This document shows positions 16,295 through 25,747 of a DNA stretch of 64,000 nt, in pieces (position 1 is the first letter of the stretch; every line of letters begins with the position of its first letter). A program made the position numbers and the translations under genes. The DNA is from Rhodospirillaceae bacterium (lineage in GTDB: Bacteria > Pseudomonadota > Alphaproteobacteria > Rhodospirillales > UBA2165). The stretch covers positions 1 to 64,000 of the forward strand of contig JABHAA010000119.1 in the NCBI GenBank assembly GCA_018674495.1, in the 5' to 3' direction. Under the pieces are notes generated by a model that searched no databases, had not been told where the DNA came from, and saw nothing but the letters and a program-made list of their open reading frames with translations.

Positions 16295-17305
16295 ATGGAT
16301 ACACCCGCCAAAACTGACGTCATGCCGGTCATCGATCTGGCGCCATATTTGCGCGGACAGCCGGGCGCCGGCGCGGCCATCGCCGCTCAGTTGCGCGTTA
16401 TCCAGGAAGACATCGGCTATTACTGCGTCATCAATCACGGTATCGGCGCCGAAGTGATCAGCAATGCCATCGGCCAGGTGCGGCAGTTCTACGACTTGGC
16501 GCTGGAAGAGCGCATGAAGCTCAGCGTCGATGAACGCTCGACCGGGTATGTTCCGCTCAAATCCTCAGTCTATGTGACCTCGCCGTTGGGCGATAACGAC
16601 GCGGCAATTCGCGATCTGAACGAGAATTTCCGCCTGGTCCGCGAACGGCCCCTGGACCACCCCTCGATCCAGGCCGGGCGCCGCTTTACCGGGCCCAATA
16701 AATGGCCGCCCGTGGCATTGTTGCCCGACTTCAAGGCGCGCATGCTTAGCTATTACGGGGCGGCGGAAATATTGGGCAGGGCGTTACTACCCCTCTACGC
16801 GGGCGCCCTTGGACTGGCGGACAATTATTTCGATCCCTATTTCGACGATCCCACCTGGTTGACCCGTAACGTGCATTATCCACCGGACGCACCCAAAGAG
16901 AACCAGTTCGCCGCCTCGCCGCACCGGGACCACAGCTTCCTCACCATCCTGCCCATGTCGCCGATCTCTGGCCTTCAGTTCCAGACGGCCAGCGGTGAAT
17001 GGATGGCGCCCGAATATTTGGAAAACGCCATCGTCGTTAACAGCGGCGAGTTCATGGAGAATTGGACCAACGGCCGTTTTATTGCCTCACCGCACCGGGT
17101 ACTAGCGCCGGGCCAGGACCGCTACATCATCGCCTTTTTCTTTAACCCGACATGGGACGTTGTGTCCAATCCCCTGCCCGGCTGCGTGACACCAGACCGC
17201 CCGGCGCAATTCACGCCGATCCGCTTCCTGGATCATCTTTGCAATTATGTGGACGGCAACTACGCCAAATCCAGCGGTGGGACGCTAGATGACCAAGCGT
17301 CTTAG
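16295..17305 (+). CDS. 2-oxoglutarate/Fe(II)-dependent oxygenase (isopenicillin N synthase family)
   Basis: This 336-residue enzyme has the iron triad His210-x-Asp212 in SPHRDHSFL and His267 in ASPHRVL, followed by the 2-oxoglutarate-binding Arg near 277 (DRYIIAFFF). The N-terminal DIOX_N part begins MPVIDLAPYLRG. The ATG at 16295 is used because family similarity starts there; the upstream open frame overlaps the divergent monooxygenase. Members hydroxylate, desaturate or cyclise small molecules such as amino acids or xanthine. It shares a TTAG stop overlap with the convergent hflX. The substrate is not predictable. Confidence 0.88.
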   Translation: MDTPAKTDVMPVIDLAPYLRGQPGAGAAIAAQLRVIQEDIGYYCVINHGIGAEVISNAIGQVRQFYDLALEERMKLSVDERSTGYVPLKSSVYVTSPLGDNDAAIRDLNENFRLVRERPLDHPSIQAGRRFTGPNKWPPVALLPDFKARMLSYYGAAEILGRALLPLYAGALGLADNYFDPYFDDPTWLTRNVHYPPDAPKENQFAASPHRDHSFLTILPMSPISGLQFQTASGEWMAPEYLENAIVVNSGEFMENWTNGRFIASPHRVLAPGQDRYIIAFFFNPTWDVVSNPLPGCVTPDRPAQFTPIRFLDHLCNYVDGNYAKSSGGTLDDQAS

Positions 17306-18684
17306 TTCGCTAACCTACGTTGCACCCGGCTTGCATCCGTTTCGCTGAGACGCACGGTAATATTCACGCTGTCTTCGCCGTCTTCGCGTTCCAGCACCTC
17401 GCCATGGTCATAGACCCAGGTTAACTCGGCGCCATCGGCCCAGGGGATGCTGAGCTCCAATTCGATGCGGCCCTCGGCGAAAATGCGGTCTATGGCGGCC
17501 AGCAATTCATCGATACCGCCCCCGTCCCGAGCCGAGATCAGCACCATGCGCTGATCGGCGCGGCTGGTTCGGTTTTGCACCGCGTCGGTTTCCGAATCAG
17601 CCAGCAAGTCTGACTTGTTGAGCACCTCGATCAGTGGCGCCGCGCCATTCCCATTTTCTTCGTCTATTCCGAACACTCTCAACACACCCAGAACATCGTC
17701 TTTTTGCGCTTCGGTGTCGGCGTGGGAGGCATCGCGCACATGCAGCAAAAGGTCCGCCTCTTTGACTTCTTCCAGGGTCGCCTGGAAGGCCTCAACCAAT
17801 TCGTGCGGTAAATCAGACACGAAGCCCACCGTGTCCGAAAGGATCACCGTTTCGCCGGACGGCAGGACAAGCCGGCGCATGGTTGGATCCAATGTCGCGA
17901 ACAACTGATCGCGCTGATCCACATGGGCATCGGTCAGGCGGTTGAATAACGTCGATTTGCCAGCGTTGGTATAGCCCACCAAAGCGATGATGGGATAGGG
18001 CACCCGGCGGCGCGCTTTGCGGTGCAATTCGCGGGTGCGGCGCACCTCGGCGAGGCCTTTTTTAAGCCGGACAATACGCTCGTCAATCTGCCGGCGATCG
18101 GCTTCGATCTGGGTTTCACCAGGCCCACCGACAGTGCCGAGGCCGCCGCGCTGGCGCTCCAAATGGGTCCAGGAGCGCACCAGCCGGCTACGCTGATAGG
18201 TGAGCGCTGCCAGCTCCACTTGCAGCGTGCCTTCCCGGGTTTGTGCCCGGGCGCCAAAGATTTCCAGGATCAGCCCGGTTCGGTCGATGACCTTGCACTT
18301 CCAAGCGCGCTCCAGATTGCGCTGCTGAATCGGCGAAAGCCCACCATCGATCACCGCGACACCGATATCGTCGGCGGCGATGATGCCGCCCAACCGCTCG
18401 ACCGTGCCGGTGCCGAACAGGGTCGCCGGGCGCGGCCGGTTCACGGGCGCCGCTTCCGTGTACAGAATATCAAGGTTGATCGCCTCGGCGAGGCCGACCG
18501 CTTCGGCAAGGCGCGCTTCGGGCTCGCGCGACGAGCCAGCCCCACTTCGCCGCAACGCCGGATGCACGACAAGCGCACGCCCGGCGACCGGCCGGGCGCT
18601 TATTTCGTCGTGATCAAAGCTATTAGGCGTCGGCGACCTCTTCGACGCTGGCTTCCGGCCCGGCGTCCGCATCAGCATTGCCAT
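17302..18684 (-). CDS. hflX: ribosome-associated GTPase HflX
   Basis: The 460-residue protein carries the N-terminal HflX domain ([41 protein letters not shown]), the glycine-rich linker [15 protein letters not shown] and a GTPase domain with [15 protein letters not shown] and NKSD motifs. HflX splits stalled 70S ribosomes, especially after heat stress. It lies directly downstream of hfq, as in many proteobacteria. With the ATG at 18684 it overlaps the end of hfq by 62 bases; later starts (18678 or 18672) are nearly equivalent and none has a clear ribosome binding site, so translation may depend on coupling to hfq. Confidence 0.97.
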   Translation of the reverse strand: MAMLMRTPGRKPASKRSPTPNSFDHDEISARPVAGRALVVHPALRRSGAGSSREPEARLAEAVGLAEAINLDILYTEAAPVNRPRPATLFGTGTVERLGGIIAADDIGVAVIDGGLSPIQQRNLERAWKCKVIDRTGLILEIFGARAQTREGTLQVELAALTYQRSRLVRSWTHLERQRGGLGTVGGPGETQIEADRRQIDERIVRLKKGLAEVRRTRELHRKARRRVPYPIIALVGYTNAGKSTLFNRLTDAHVDQRDQLFATLDPTMRRLVLPSGETVILSDTVGFVSDLPHELVEAFQATLEEVKEADLLLHVRDASHADTEAQKDDVLGVLRVFGIDEENGNGAAPLIEVLNKSDLLADSETDAVQNRTSRADQRMVLISARDGGGIDELLAAIDRIFAEGRIELELSIPWADGAELTWVYDHGEVLEREDGEDSVNITVRLSETDASRVQRRLAN

Positions 18685-18943
18685 CGGCTTCGGCGGCAGC
18701 GTCTTCGTCTTTCTTATCCGGCTCGAACAACTGTACCGGTCCGGACGGCATCACGGTGGAAATAGCATGCTTGTAAACCAACTGCGTATGGCCATCGCGG
18801 CGCAGTAGCACTGAGAAATTGTCAAACCAAGTAATAATGCCCTGTAATTTGACGCCGTTCACCAAAAACACGGTGACCGGGTTTTTATTTTTGCGAACGT
18901 GATTGAGAAATACATCTTGAACGTTTTGTGACTTTTCTGCCAT
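18623..18943 (-). CDS. hfq: RNA chaperone Hfq
   Basis: The 106-residue protein has the full Hfq Sm fold: [20 protein letters not shown], the [20 protein letters not shown] strand region and [10 protein letters not shown] (Sm2). Hfq forms hexamers that pair small RNAs with mRNA. The C-terminal tail after residue about 73 is longer than usual for alphaproteobacteria and strongly acidic (Asp, Glu and Ala rich). Acidic Hfq tails are reported to displace bound RNA, so the tail may tune RNA release. GGGGGG precedes the ATG. The 3' end is overlapped by hflX. Confidence 0.98.
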   Translation of the reverse strand: MAEKSQNVQDVFLNHVRKNKNPVTVFLVNGVKLQGIITWFDNFSVLLRRDGHTQLVYKHAISTVMPSGPVQLFEPDKKDEDAAAEADGNADADAGPEASVEEVADA

Positions 18944-19048
18944 GGGTACACCCCCCGACTTATTAGGTTTGTTGTCATTTTATCGTCTGCGCGCCATTTT
19001 GAGCACGTCAGCGCACCATATTACACCGAGGCGAAATCATTGGAAGCC

Positions 19049-19711
19049 CTAGTTTCCAGCAAGTTCCAGAAAAGCGCAAAAATTTTCGCCATTTGTGAAG
19101 CGTAATTCCGGCGAGAATTCGTCAAATTCACCAGTCTCCGGCGGCTTTTCGCGCAAAAGTACTGGCACCACGCCGCCCGCAATAGCGCATTCCATATCGA
19201 TGTCGGTATCGCCCACAAACCAGACTTCCCGCCCGGCAGTAATACTGCCGGGCTCTAGCGATAGATGTAAGGGCTCCGGCGCCGGTTTGGCGCGCACCGT
19301 ATCGTTGGCTCCGACGATGGCGCCGAAGAATTGACCCCAACCCAGGTACGCCACCTCTTCGCGCAGCAACGCGCCGTCCTTGTTGCTGACAATGCCCATA
19401 TAGATGCCTGCATCCGCAAGTACACCGAGCATATCCGCCCGGCCCGCCAACACCGCCAGTTCCTGTAAATGGTTGGCGCGGAAATGGGCGTAGTAGACAT
19501 CGCGCGCCTCTTCCCAGCGCTCGCCGAACAAATCCAAATAGGCTTCCCGCAATGATTTCCGCACCCGCGCCTCGGATTGCGCCCGGGTCCAAGGCTCGTG
19601 GCCCAGTGCCACCAGGGCGGCATTGTTGGCGGCGTGGATGGTCGGCCAGCTATCGACCAGGGTGTTGTCCCAATCGAAGATAATGGCCGCTGGCCTGGAA
19701 ACTGGCGCCAT
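19049..19711 (-). CDS. HAD-family hydrolase (phosphoglycolate phosphatase-like)
   Basis: A 220-residue haloacid dehalogenase-type phosphatase. Motif I is FDWDNTLVDSW with the Asp nucleophile, motif II is GIVSNKDG, and motif IV is FVGDTDIDMECA, with a helical cap of class I between motifs I and II. Its ATG overlaps the stop of the aminotransferase gene (TGATG), so translation is coupled. Location beside hfq and dat is common in alphaproteobacteria. A phosphoglycolate or pyrophosphate substrate is likely by family but not proven. Confidence 0.9.
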   Translation of the reverse strand: MAPVSRPAAIIFDWDNTLVDSWPTIHAANNAALVALGHEPWTRAQSEARVRKSLREAYLDLFGERWEEARDVYYAHFRANHLQELAVLAGRADMLGVLADAGIYMGIVSNKDGALLREEVAYLGWGQFFGAIVGANDTVRAKPAPEPLHLSLEPGSITAGREVWFVGDTDIDMECAIAGGVVPVLLREKPPETGEFDEFSPELRFTNGENFCAFLELAGN

Positions 19712-20574
19712 CAATTGCCGCCGCCGAACGACGTTAAATAAGCGAGATAGGCTTCGAAGACCTTTGCCGTCACCGGCCCCGGCTGGCCATCGCCGATAAC
19801 TGTCTCGTCGATTTTCTTGATGGGCTTTACCAGCGCCGTGGTGCTGGTCTGGAAGGCTTCACGGGCCGCCTTGGCCTCCTCAAGCGAAAAGGCACGCTCG
19901 GTAATGGCCAACATATTCGCGCCAGCGAATTCCAAAATGGCCCGGCGGGTGACACCGGCCAAGATGGCGCGGCTCAACTGGCGGGTGATTAATTCGCCCG
20001 CCTCGGTCACGATCCAGGCGTTGGCCGATGTGCCCTCGGTAACCATGCCGTCTTCATCGACCATCCAGGCATCGGCGGCGCCGGCGGCATCGGCCTGCAT
20101 ACGGGCAAGGGCATTTGGCAACAAGGCCACGGTCTTGATATCGGGGCGCCCCCAGCGTTGATCGGGCACGGCGAGGATTTCGATGGCACGAACCTCTGCA
20201 AAATTTCGCGGCCAGGCAATGGGGCGCGCGGTGACCACCATGGCCGGTTTGATATCCGCCGGCCATGCGTGATTGCGTGGCGCCACGCCGCGGCTGATCT
20301 GTAAATAGACGGCGCCGTCACGTACGCGGCAACGGCGCATAACTTCGTGTAGGATGACATGCATGGAGGCCGCGCTTGCCGGCGCCGTCATTTTCATTTC
20401 GGCCAACGAACGGAACAGGCGCTCCATGTGCGGCCCCTCATCGACGATGGCGCCGCCGGCAACGGCAATCACTTCGTAAACACCGTCGGCAAACTGATAG
20501 CCCCGGTCTTCGATATGGACGGCGGCACTGGCATGGGGAACGTAGCGGCCGTTGACGTAGGATTGGCGAGGCAT
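19711..20574 (-). CDS. dat: D-amino acid aminotransferase (class IV PLP enzyme)
   Basis: This 287-residue fold-type IV PLP enzyme has the catalytic Lys147 in RWGRPDIKTVALLPN and the characteristic GTSANAWIV segment. D-alanine-type transaminases interconvert D-amino acids and 2-oxo acids to supply D-glutamate or D-alanine; branched-chain or aminodeoxychorismate activities are related alternatives. It follows trkA by nine bases and is coupled to the HAD gene. The trkA-dat-hfq neighbourhood is the usual alphaproteobacterial arrangement, which supports the name. Confidence 0.9.
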   Translation of the reverse strand: MPRQSYVNGRYVPHASAAVHIEDRGYQFADGVYEVIAVAGGAIVDEGPHMERLFRSLAEMKMTAPASAASMHVILHEVMRRCRVRDGAVYLQISRGVAPRNHAWPADIKPAMVVTARPIAWPRNFAEVRAIEILAVPDQRWGRPDIKTVALLPNALARMQADAAGAADAWMVDEDGMVTEGTSANAWIVTEAGELITRQLSRAILAGVTRRAILEFAGANMLAITERAFSLEEAKAAREAFQTSTTALVKPIKKIDETVIGDGQPGPVTAKVFEAYLAYLTSFGGGN

Positions 20575-20583
20575 GGCAGTGGC

Positions 20584-21960
20584 CTAAAAGAATTCGAGCT
20601 GAACGGCGAACATCTTTTCGACCTGGCGCACTGCATCCGCCGGGGCCAGCAACACCACCCGGTCGCCGGTATGGATCACCGTCGAGGCGCGCGGAATGAT
20701 CACTTCGCCCTCATGCACCACGGCGCCCACCAGCACGCCGTCGGGCAGATCGGATTCGCCGAGCGGCTGGCCCACCAGCGGCGAGGTTTCCAGGGCCTCG
20801 GCCTCGATCAACTCGCCGAAGCCGTCGCGCAAGGCATGTACCGAATGAATGCGCCCACGGCGCACATGCTGCAAAATGGTGGAGACGGTGATATGGCGCG
20901 GGCTGACCACCACATCGATGCCGAGGTCCGGCGTCAATGGCGCGTAGGCTTCGGAATTAACCAGGGTAATGGCGCGCGCGCTGCCTTTGCGCTTGGCCAG
21001 TAATGCGGCCAGGATATTGGTCTCGTCATCGTTGGTTACCGAGACCACCGCTTCCGCCGAAGCCACGTTGGCTTCTTCCAGAATATCGGAATCCAGGACA
21101 TCGCCCAGCAAGACCACCGAGCGTTTGAGATTGCGGGCCGCGATCTCCGCACGGGTTTTGTCTTTTTCGATGATCTTGATATTGACCGAAGGATTTTCCG
21201 CCTCGATCTGCTGGGTCAGGAACTGGCCGATATTGCCGCCGCCGAAGACAACGATGCGCCTGGCCTCCCGCTCCTCATGGCCGAACGCGGCCATGGCGCG
21301 GTCAAGGTGTTCGTGGTCGCAAACAAAATAGACCTCATCGCCGGGCATCAATTGCTCATCGCCCAAGGGAGCCACCGGCGTCGCGTCGCGGACGATGCCG
21401 ACGATGCGCACGTTCAAATCGGGAAACAATTGCGTCAGTTGGCGCAAAGGCGTGTTGAGCACCGGACAGTCGGAATTGAGACGGACGCCGGCCAGTTTGA
21501 CCAGATCGCCAACCAGGGAAATCAAATCAAATGCGCCGGGCATGCGCAGGCGCCGGGCAATGGCGCTGGCCACTTCACGCTCCGGCGAGATGATGACATC
21601 GATGGGCATGTGATCGCGGGAAAACAGGTTCGCCCATTTCGCTTCCAGATAGCCCTGCTGGCGGACGCGGGCGATCTTGGTGGTGATATTGAACAAGGAA
21701 TGGCCGACCTGGCAGGCAATCATGTTGACCTCGTCCGACTGGGTGACGGCGATCAGCATATCGGCGTCGGCGGCGCCGGCCTGCTCCAAAATATCGGGGT
21801 GGGAGGCGAAGCCGTTTACGGTCTTGATATCCAGGGTATCGGCGATCTTGCGCGTCAATTGCGTTGAGGAATCAACGACCGTCACGTCGTTGTCTTCTTG
21901 TGCAAGATAGCGAGCGATGGAAAAGCCCACCTGGCCCGCGCCGCAGACAATTACCTTCAT
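20584..21960 (-). CDS. trkA: Trk system potassium uptake protein TrkA
   Basis: This 458-residue regulator has two RCK_N Rossmann units (VIVCGAGQVGFSIARYL at 3-19 and RRIVVFGGGNIGQFL near 230), each followed by an RCK_C domain. It is the full duplicated TrkA architecture. It binds NAD(H) on the cytoplasmic face and gates TrkH or TrkG. The membrane subunit is not in the window. It lies 36 bases downstream of ntrX and may be read from the ntr promoter, as in other alphaproteobacteria. Confidence 0.97.
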   Translation of the reverse strand: MKVIVCGAGQVGFSIARYLAQEDNDVTVVDSSTQLTRKIADTLDIKTVNGFASHPDILEQAGAADADMLIAVTQSDEVNMIACQVGHSLFNITTKIARVRQQGYLEAKWANLFSRDHMPIDVIISPEREVASAIARRLRMPGAFDLISLVGDLVKLAGVRLNSDCPVLNTPLRQLTQLFPDLNVRIVGIVRDATPVAPLGDEQLMPGDEVYFVCDHEHLDRAMAAFGHEEREARRIVVFGGGNIGQFLTQQIEAENPSVNIKIIEKDKTRAEIAARNLKRSVVLLGDVLDSDILEEANVASAEAVVSVTNDDETNILAALLAKRKGSARAITLVNSEAYAPLTPDLGIDVVVSPRHITVSTILQHVRRGRIHSVHALRDGFGELIEAEALETSPLVGQPLGESDLPDGVLVGAVVHEGEVIIPRASTVIHTGDRVVLLAPADAVRQVEKMFAVQLEFF

Positions 21961-21996
21961 GTTGCGTCCATTTGGTTAAAGAAAAGGAATTCTCTG

Positions 21997-23403
21997 TCAA
22001 TCGTTGGCGGCGCGGATACGCTCTTCCGCTTGCACGCCAAGGGATTTCAACTTGCGGTGCAGCGCCGAGCGTTCCATGCCAACGAATTCCGCAGTGCGCG
22101 ATATATTTCCGCCAAAACGAGCAACCTGGGCAACCAGATATTCCCGCTCGAATATTTCGCGCGCCTCGCGCAACGGCAAGCCCATCAGCTCCGACGAATC
22201 CGCCGCCGCGGTCCCGGCGCCGGCCGTGGTCGCGATTTCGGACGGGATGCCTTCAGTGCGGATCAGATCGGCCTCGTCGCCGGGGGCCATGATCAGAATA
22301 CGCTCGACCATGTTGCGCAATTCGCGAACATTGCCCGGCCATTCGTAGGCTTGCAGCTGGGCGATGGATTCTTCAGCGAAACGGCGCGCTGGACGGCCCG
22401 AAGCCATCGCCATCTGCTTCAGGAAATAATCAGCGAGATCAGGAATGTCTTCGCGGTAGTCGGCCAAGGGCTGAATTTCCAGCGGCACCACGCTTAACCG
22501 GTAAAATAAATCTTCGCGCAATCGCCCCTCTGCCATTTCCTCGGTCAGGTTGCGGCTGGAAGCGGCGATCACGCGCACATCGACTTCGACGCGGGTGGCG
22601 CCGCCGACCCGTTGGAAGCTCTGTCCTTGCAGGGCGCGCACAATCTTGCCCTGGGTCTCCATCGGCATATCGGCAACCTCGTCGAGGAACAGGGTGCCGT
22701 TGTGGGCTTGCTCGAACGTGCCAATTTCGCGCGGTGCGCCGGAGCCGCCCGATTGGTTCTCGACGCCGAATAAGCTGATCTCCAAGCCTTCCGGCTGCAT
22801 AGTGGCGCAGTTGAGGGATATGAACGGCCCGCCGGCGCGATTGGATTGTTCATGCAACAGGTGCGCAATCAGGTCCTTGCCGGAACCGGCGGGACCGGTG
22901 ATCAACACCCGGCTGTTGGTGGGCGCCACCTTGGCAATGGACTGGCGCAACTGACTGACCACCGGCGAATTTCCGACCAGCTCAACATTGCCACCGGCGC
23001 GTAGGCGCAGATCCTCGTTTTCCCGGCGCAGCCGCGCCGCTTCAATGGCGCGCCCGGCGACCAGAATCATGCGATCGGCAGTAAAAGGCTTTTCGATGAA
23101 ATCATAGGCGCCAAGATTGATCGCCTTAACCGCAAACTCGATAGTACCATGGCCGCTCATCATGACCACCGGAAGCTCGGGGTCCAGGGTGTTCAAGCGT
23201 TCGAGAATCTCCATGCCGTCGAGCTCGCTACCCTCCAGCCAGATATCGAGTAACACAAGATTGGGGCGCCGGCTTTCGATGGATTGCAGCGCCGCCTGGC
23301 TGTTGCCGGCCTCGCGTGTCTGGAAGCCTTCGTCTTCCAGGATGCCCGCAGTCAACATGCGGATATCGGCTTCGTCATCGACGATGAGGATGTCATACGC
23401 CAT
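21997..23403 (-). CDS. ntrX: nitrogen assimilation response regulator NtrX
   Basis: The 468-residue protein has a receiver domain with phosphorylatable Asp53 (VLLDIWLEG), an AAA+ domain with Walker A GPAGSGKD and Walker B LFLDEVADMP, and a C-terminal Fis-type helix-turn-helix. The GAFTGA loop required to contact sigma54 is absent: where NtrC reads GAFTGA, NtrX has an insertion around ENQSGGSGAPREIG. This fits reports that alphaproteobacterial NtrX works with sigma70 promoters. The ATG at 23403 overlaps the ntrY stop by 11 bases. NtrYX responds to nitrogen and redox or oxygen state. Confidence 0.96.
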   Translation of the reverse strand: MAYDILIVDDEADIRMLTAGILEDEGFQTREAGNSQAALQSIESRRPNLVLLDIWLEGSELDGMEILERLNTLDPELPVVMMSGHGTIEFAVKAINLGAYDFIEKPFTADRMILVAGRAIEAARLRRENEDLRLRAGGNVELVGNSPVVSQLRQSIAKVAPTNSRVLITGPAGSGKDLIAHLLHEQSNRAGGPFISLNCATMQPEGLEISLFGVENQSGGSGAPREIGTFEQAHNGTLFLDEVADMPMETQGKIVRALQGQSFQRVGGATRVEVDVRVIAASSRNLTEEMAEGRLREDLFYRLSVVPLEIQPLADYREDIPDLADYFLKQMAMASGRPARRFAEESIAQLQAYEWPGNVRELRNMVERILIMAPGDEADLIRTEGIPSEIATTAGAGTAAADSSELMGLPLREAREIFEREYLVAQVARFGGNISRTAEFVGMERSALHRKLKSLGVQAEERIRAAND

Positions 23404-25705
23404 GGGACGCGGCCTCTTGGTCATATTCGCCCGCGGCGTTTTCGCCCTGGGCAATTTCCGGCACCGGATTTTCCGACAAAACAATGGTCACCGACGCGCC
23501 CCCATCCACATTATTTTTAAGCAGCAATTCACCAGCATGATCTTCCGCAGTTTTTTTGGCGATGGCCAGACCGAGGCCGGTACCCCGCTCCCGGGTGGTG
23601 ACATAGGGTTCCGTGATGCGGTCAAACAAATCGGGCGGGAACCCCTTGCCGTTATCGCTAATTTCAATGCAGGGCCGGCGCACGTCAATCAGCAATTTCA
23701 GTTGAATGCGGCCGGGCTCCAGCGCGCTGTCCTCGGGCTCGGCCCGCCCGTTGATCGACTCGGCCGCATTTTTCAAAATATTGGTCAGTGCGCGACCGAT
23801 CTGCAAGCGGTCGCAATAGGCAAGAAATTCGCCCTCCGGCGCATCCAGCACATATTCAATTTCCGGGAACCGGTTCTTTTCCAAAAATATGCTTTGCCGG
23901 CAAAGATCGGCCAGATCGGTCCGTTTCAAATCCGGTTGCGGCATGCGTGCGAAGGAGGAGAACTCGTCGACCATGCGACCGATATCCTCGACCTGGCGCA
24001 CAATGGTGTCGGTGCAAATCGAAAACACTTCGGGATCGGTGGTGATTTCGTGTTGATATTTGCGTTTCAGCCTTTCCGCCGAAAGCTGAATGGGGGTGAG
24101 CGGGTTTTTGATCTCGTGGGCAATGCGCCGGGCCACATCGGCCCAGGCGGCCATGCGCTGCGCCGACAATAATTCGGTCACGTCGTCAAAGGTGACCACA
24201 TAGCCAATCACCTCGCGGTTGATTTGCTCCGCCGCCACCGAGGCCAGCAGCGTTTTCTTGGCGCCCTTGCGGATCAGGCTGACTTCGCCTTGGGCGGTGC
24301 GGTCTGGCCGGCTGATAACACGCTCGAGAAGATCGCCCATCTCTGGAACGACAGTGCCAAGCGGCTCGTCGAAATGATCGGTCAAATCGGTTTCCAGCAA
24401 TTCCGACGCAGAGCGGTTGGGAAGGTGCACGCGGCCCTCAGAGTCCAAGCCGATCACACCGGCTGATACGCCGGCCAGCACGGTTTCGGTAAATCGGCGC
24501 CGCTCGTCCAATTGCCGGTTGGCTTCGATCAGGCCGCGCTGCTGGCTGTCGAGGCGTTCGGTCATGCGGTTGAAGGCCTTCGACAAGGTGCCCACTTCGT
24601 CACGCTGGATATTGATTTCCTCGACCCGGGCTGTCAGATCGCCGCCGCGCACCCGCTCAGACGCATCGATTAGGCGCGCGATCGGCGTCGATATCTGGTT
24701 AGCCAGGGACCAGCCGATCCAAACCGCCGTCAGCAGCAGCAAGATCGCCACCAGCCCGAAGACCAGAAGGAATTTGACCTGCAATCCATCGCGGTTTTCC
24801 TGTAGCTGACGATACTGTGCCGAGGCGCCGCTGGTTTGCGATATGTGATCGAGGACCTGTTGATCGACGAAACGCCCGACCAATAGATAGGCGTCAACGA
24901 ATTGCTCCAGCTTGACACCGGCGCGCACCCGGTCGTCATCGGTGCTCGATATTATGAACACATCGCCGGGCCGGCGCGCCAACAGGCTCTTCAAAAAATC
25001 GGCGGTCGAAAAATCAAACCCCAATGAATAGCCACCGTTGGCGCGCGCAATGGTTCGCCCATTGCTATTAACAATTACCGCTTCGGACAATCCACGAATG
25101 GTTGCGATACGGGTCATGGCATTGTTCAACCGCCACGGTTTTGTACGAAATATCGACGCGGCTCGATTGAGATCATTGGCGCTAGCGAGCGCATCGGCGC
25201 GGATATTGCGGCGATGCTCCTTTAGATAAAGCTGGGCGACGTTGCGCGACTGATCAACCGCCGTGGCGACCCGTTCCGAAAACCAGCTTTCGATGCCGAA
25301 ATTCAGAAATAGTCCGGAAAACACAGCCACCAGGATGGCCGGAATGACAGCCATCAGGCTGAACGAGAGAACCATGCGCATATGCAGACGCGAGCCGGCA
25401 ACGCCAAAGCGGCGCCCGATCCAAACGCGCACAATACGCCGCGCCAACAAGGCGCCGATCGCCAAGGCCAGGGCCAGATCCACGTTCAGCAGCGCAATGA
25501 CCGTGGTAAGGTCGGATTCGAGCGGCGAATAATCGGCCATCACCAGCACCGTGGACAGCCCCGCCGCCGCCAGCGCCACGGCCAGTATAATCACCCAAAT
25601 GCGGCTCAACCGTCCTTGGCCCTCGGTGCTTGCAGGCAAGCCGGTGCCGCTAACGCTTTTTTCCGGCGCCGGCAAATCGGTTTCTATGTTTGCTTTGTGA
25701 TCCAT
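23393..25705 (-). CDS. ntrY: sensor histidine kinase NtrY
   Basis: The 770-residue membrane kinase has three to four N-terminal hydrophobic segments enclosing an extracytoplasmic region, then a further membrane helix near 310 (VKFLLVFGLVAILLLLTAV), a HAMP region, a PAS domain, the dimerisation helix RRIAHEIKNPLTP with phospho-acceptor His530, and a HATPase domain (NGKGFP, GTGLGLAIAKK). It phosphorylates NtrX. The gene follows ntrC after a 42-base gap and ends inside ntrX, so ntrB-ntrC-ntrY-ntrX is one transcription unit. Confidence 0.97.
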   Translation of the reverse strand: MDHKANIETDLPAPEKSVSGTGLPASTEGQGRLSRIWVIILAVALAAAGLSTVLVMADYSPLESDLTTVIALLNVDLALALAIGALLARRIVRVWIGRRFGVAGSRLHMRMVLSFSLMAVIPAILVAVFSGLFLNFGIESWFSERVATAVDQSRNVAQLYLKEHRRNIRADALASANDLNRAASIFRTKPWRLNNAMTRIATIRGLSEAVIVNSNGRTIARANGGYSLGFDFSTADFLKSLLARRPGDVFIISSTDDDRVRAGVKLEQFVDAYLLVGRFVDQQVLDHISQTSGASAQYRQLQENRDGLQVKFLLVFGLVAILLLLTAVWIGWSLANQISTPIARLIDASERVRGGDLTARVEEINIQRDEVGTLSKAFNRMTERLDSQQRGLIEANRQLDERRRFTETVLAGVSAGVIGLDSEGRVHLPNRSASELLETDLTDHFDEPLGTVVPEMGDLLERVISRPDRTAQGEVSLIRKGAKKTLLASVAAEQINREVIGYVVTFDDVTELLSAQRMAAWADVARRIAHEIKNPLTPIQLSAERLKRKYQHEITTDPEVFSICTDTIVRQVEDIGRMVDEFSSFARMPQPDLKRTDLADLCRQSIFLEKNRFPEIEYVLDAPEGEFLAYCDRLQIGRALTNILKNAAESINGRAEPEDSALEPGRIQLKLLIDVRRPCIEISDNGKGFPPDLFDRITEPYVTTRERGTGLGLAIAKKTAEDHAGELLLKNNVDGGASVTIVLSENPVPEIAQGENAAGEYDQEAASHGV

Positions 25706-25747
25706 GCGCGAATTCGATTTATAGCCCTATTCGCATTTAAAATGTGC

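Noticed and set aside
23393..23403. The ntrY/ntrX overlap as a sign of frameshift
   Set aside because: Both proteins are complete at the junction and such overlaps are normal for coupled two-component genes.
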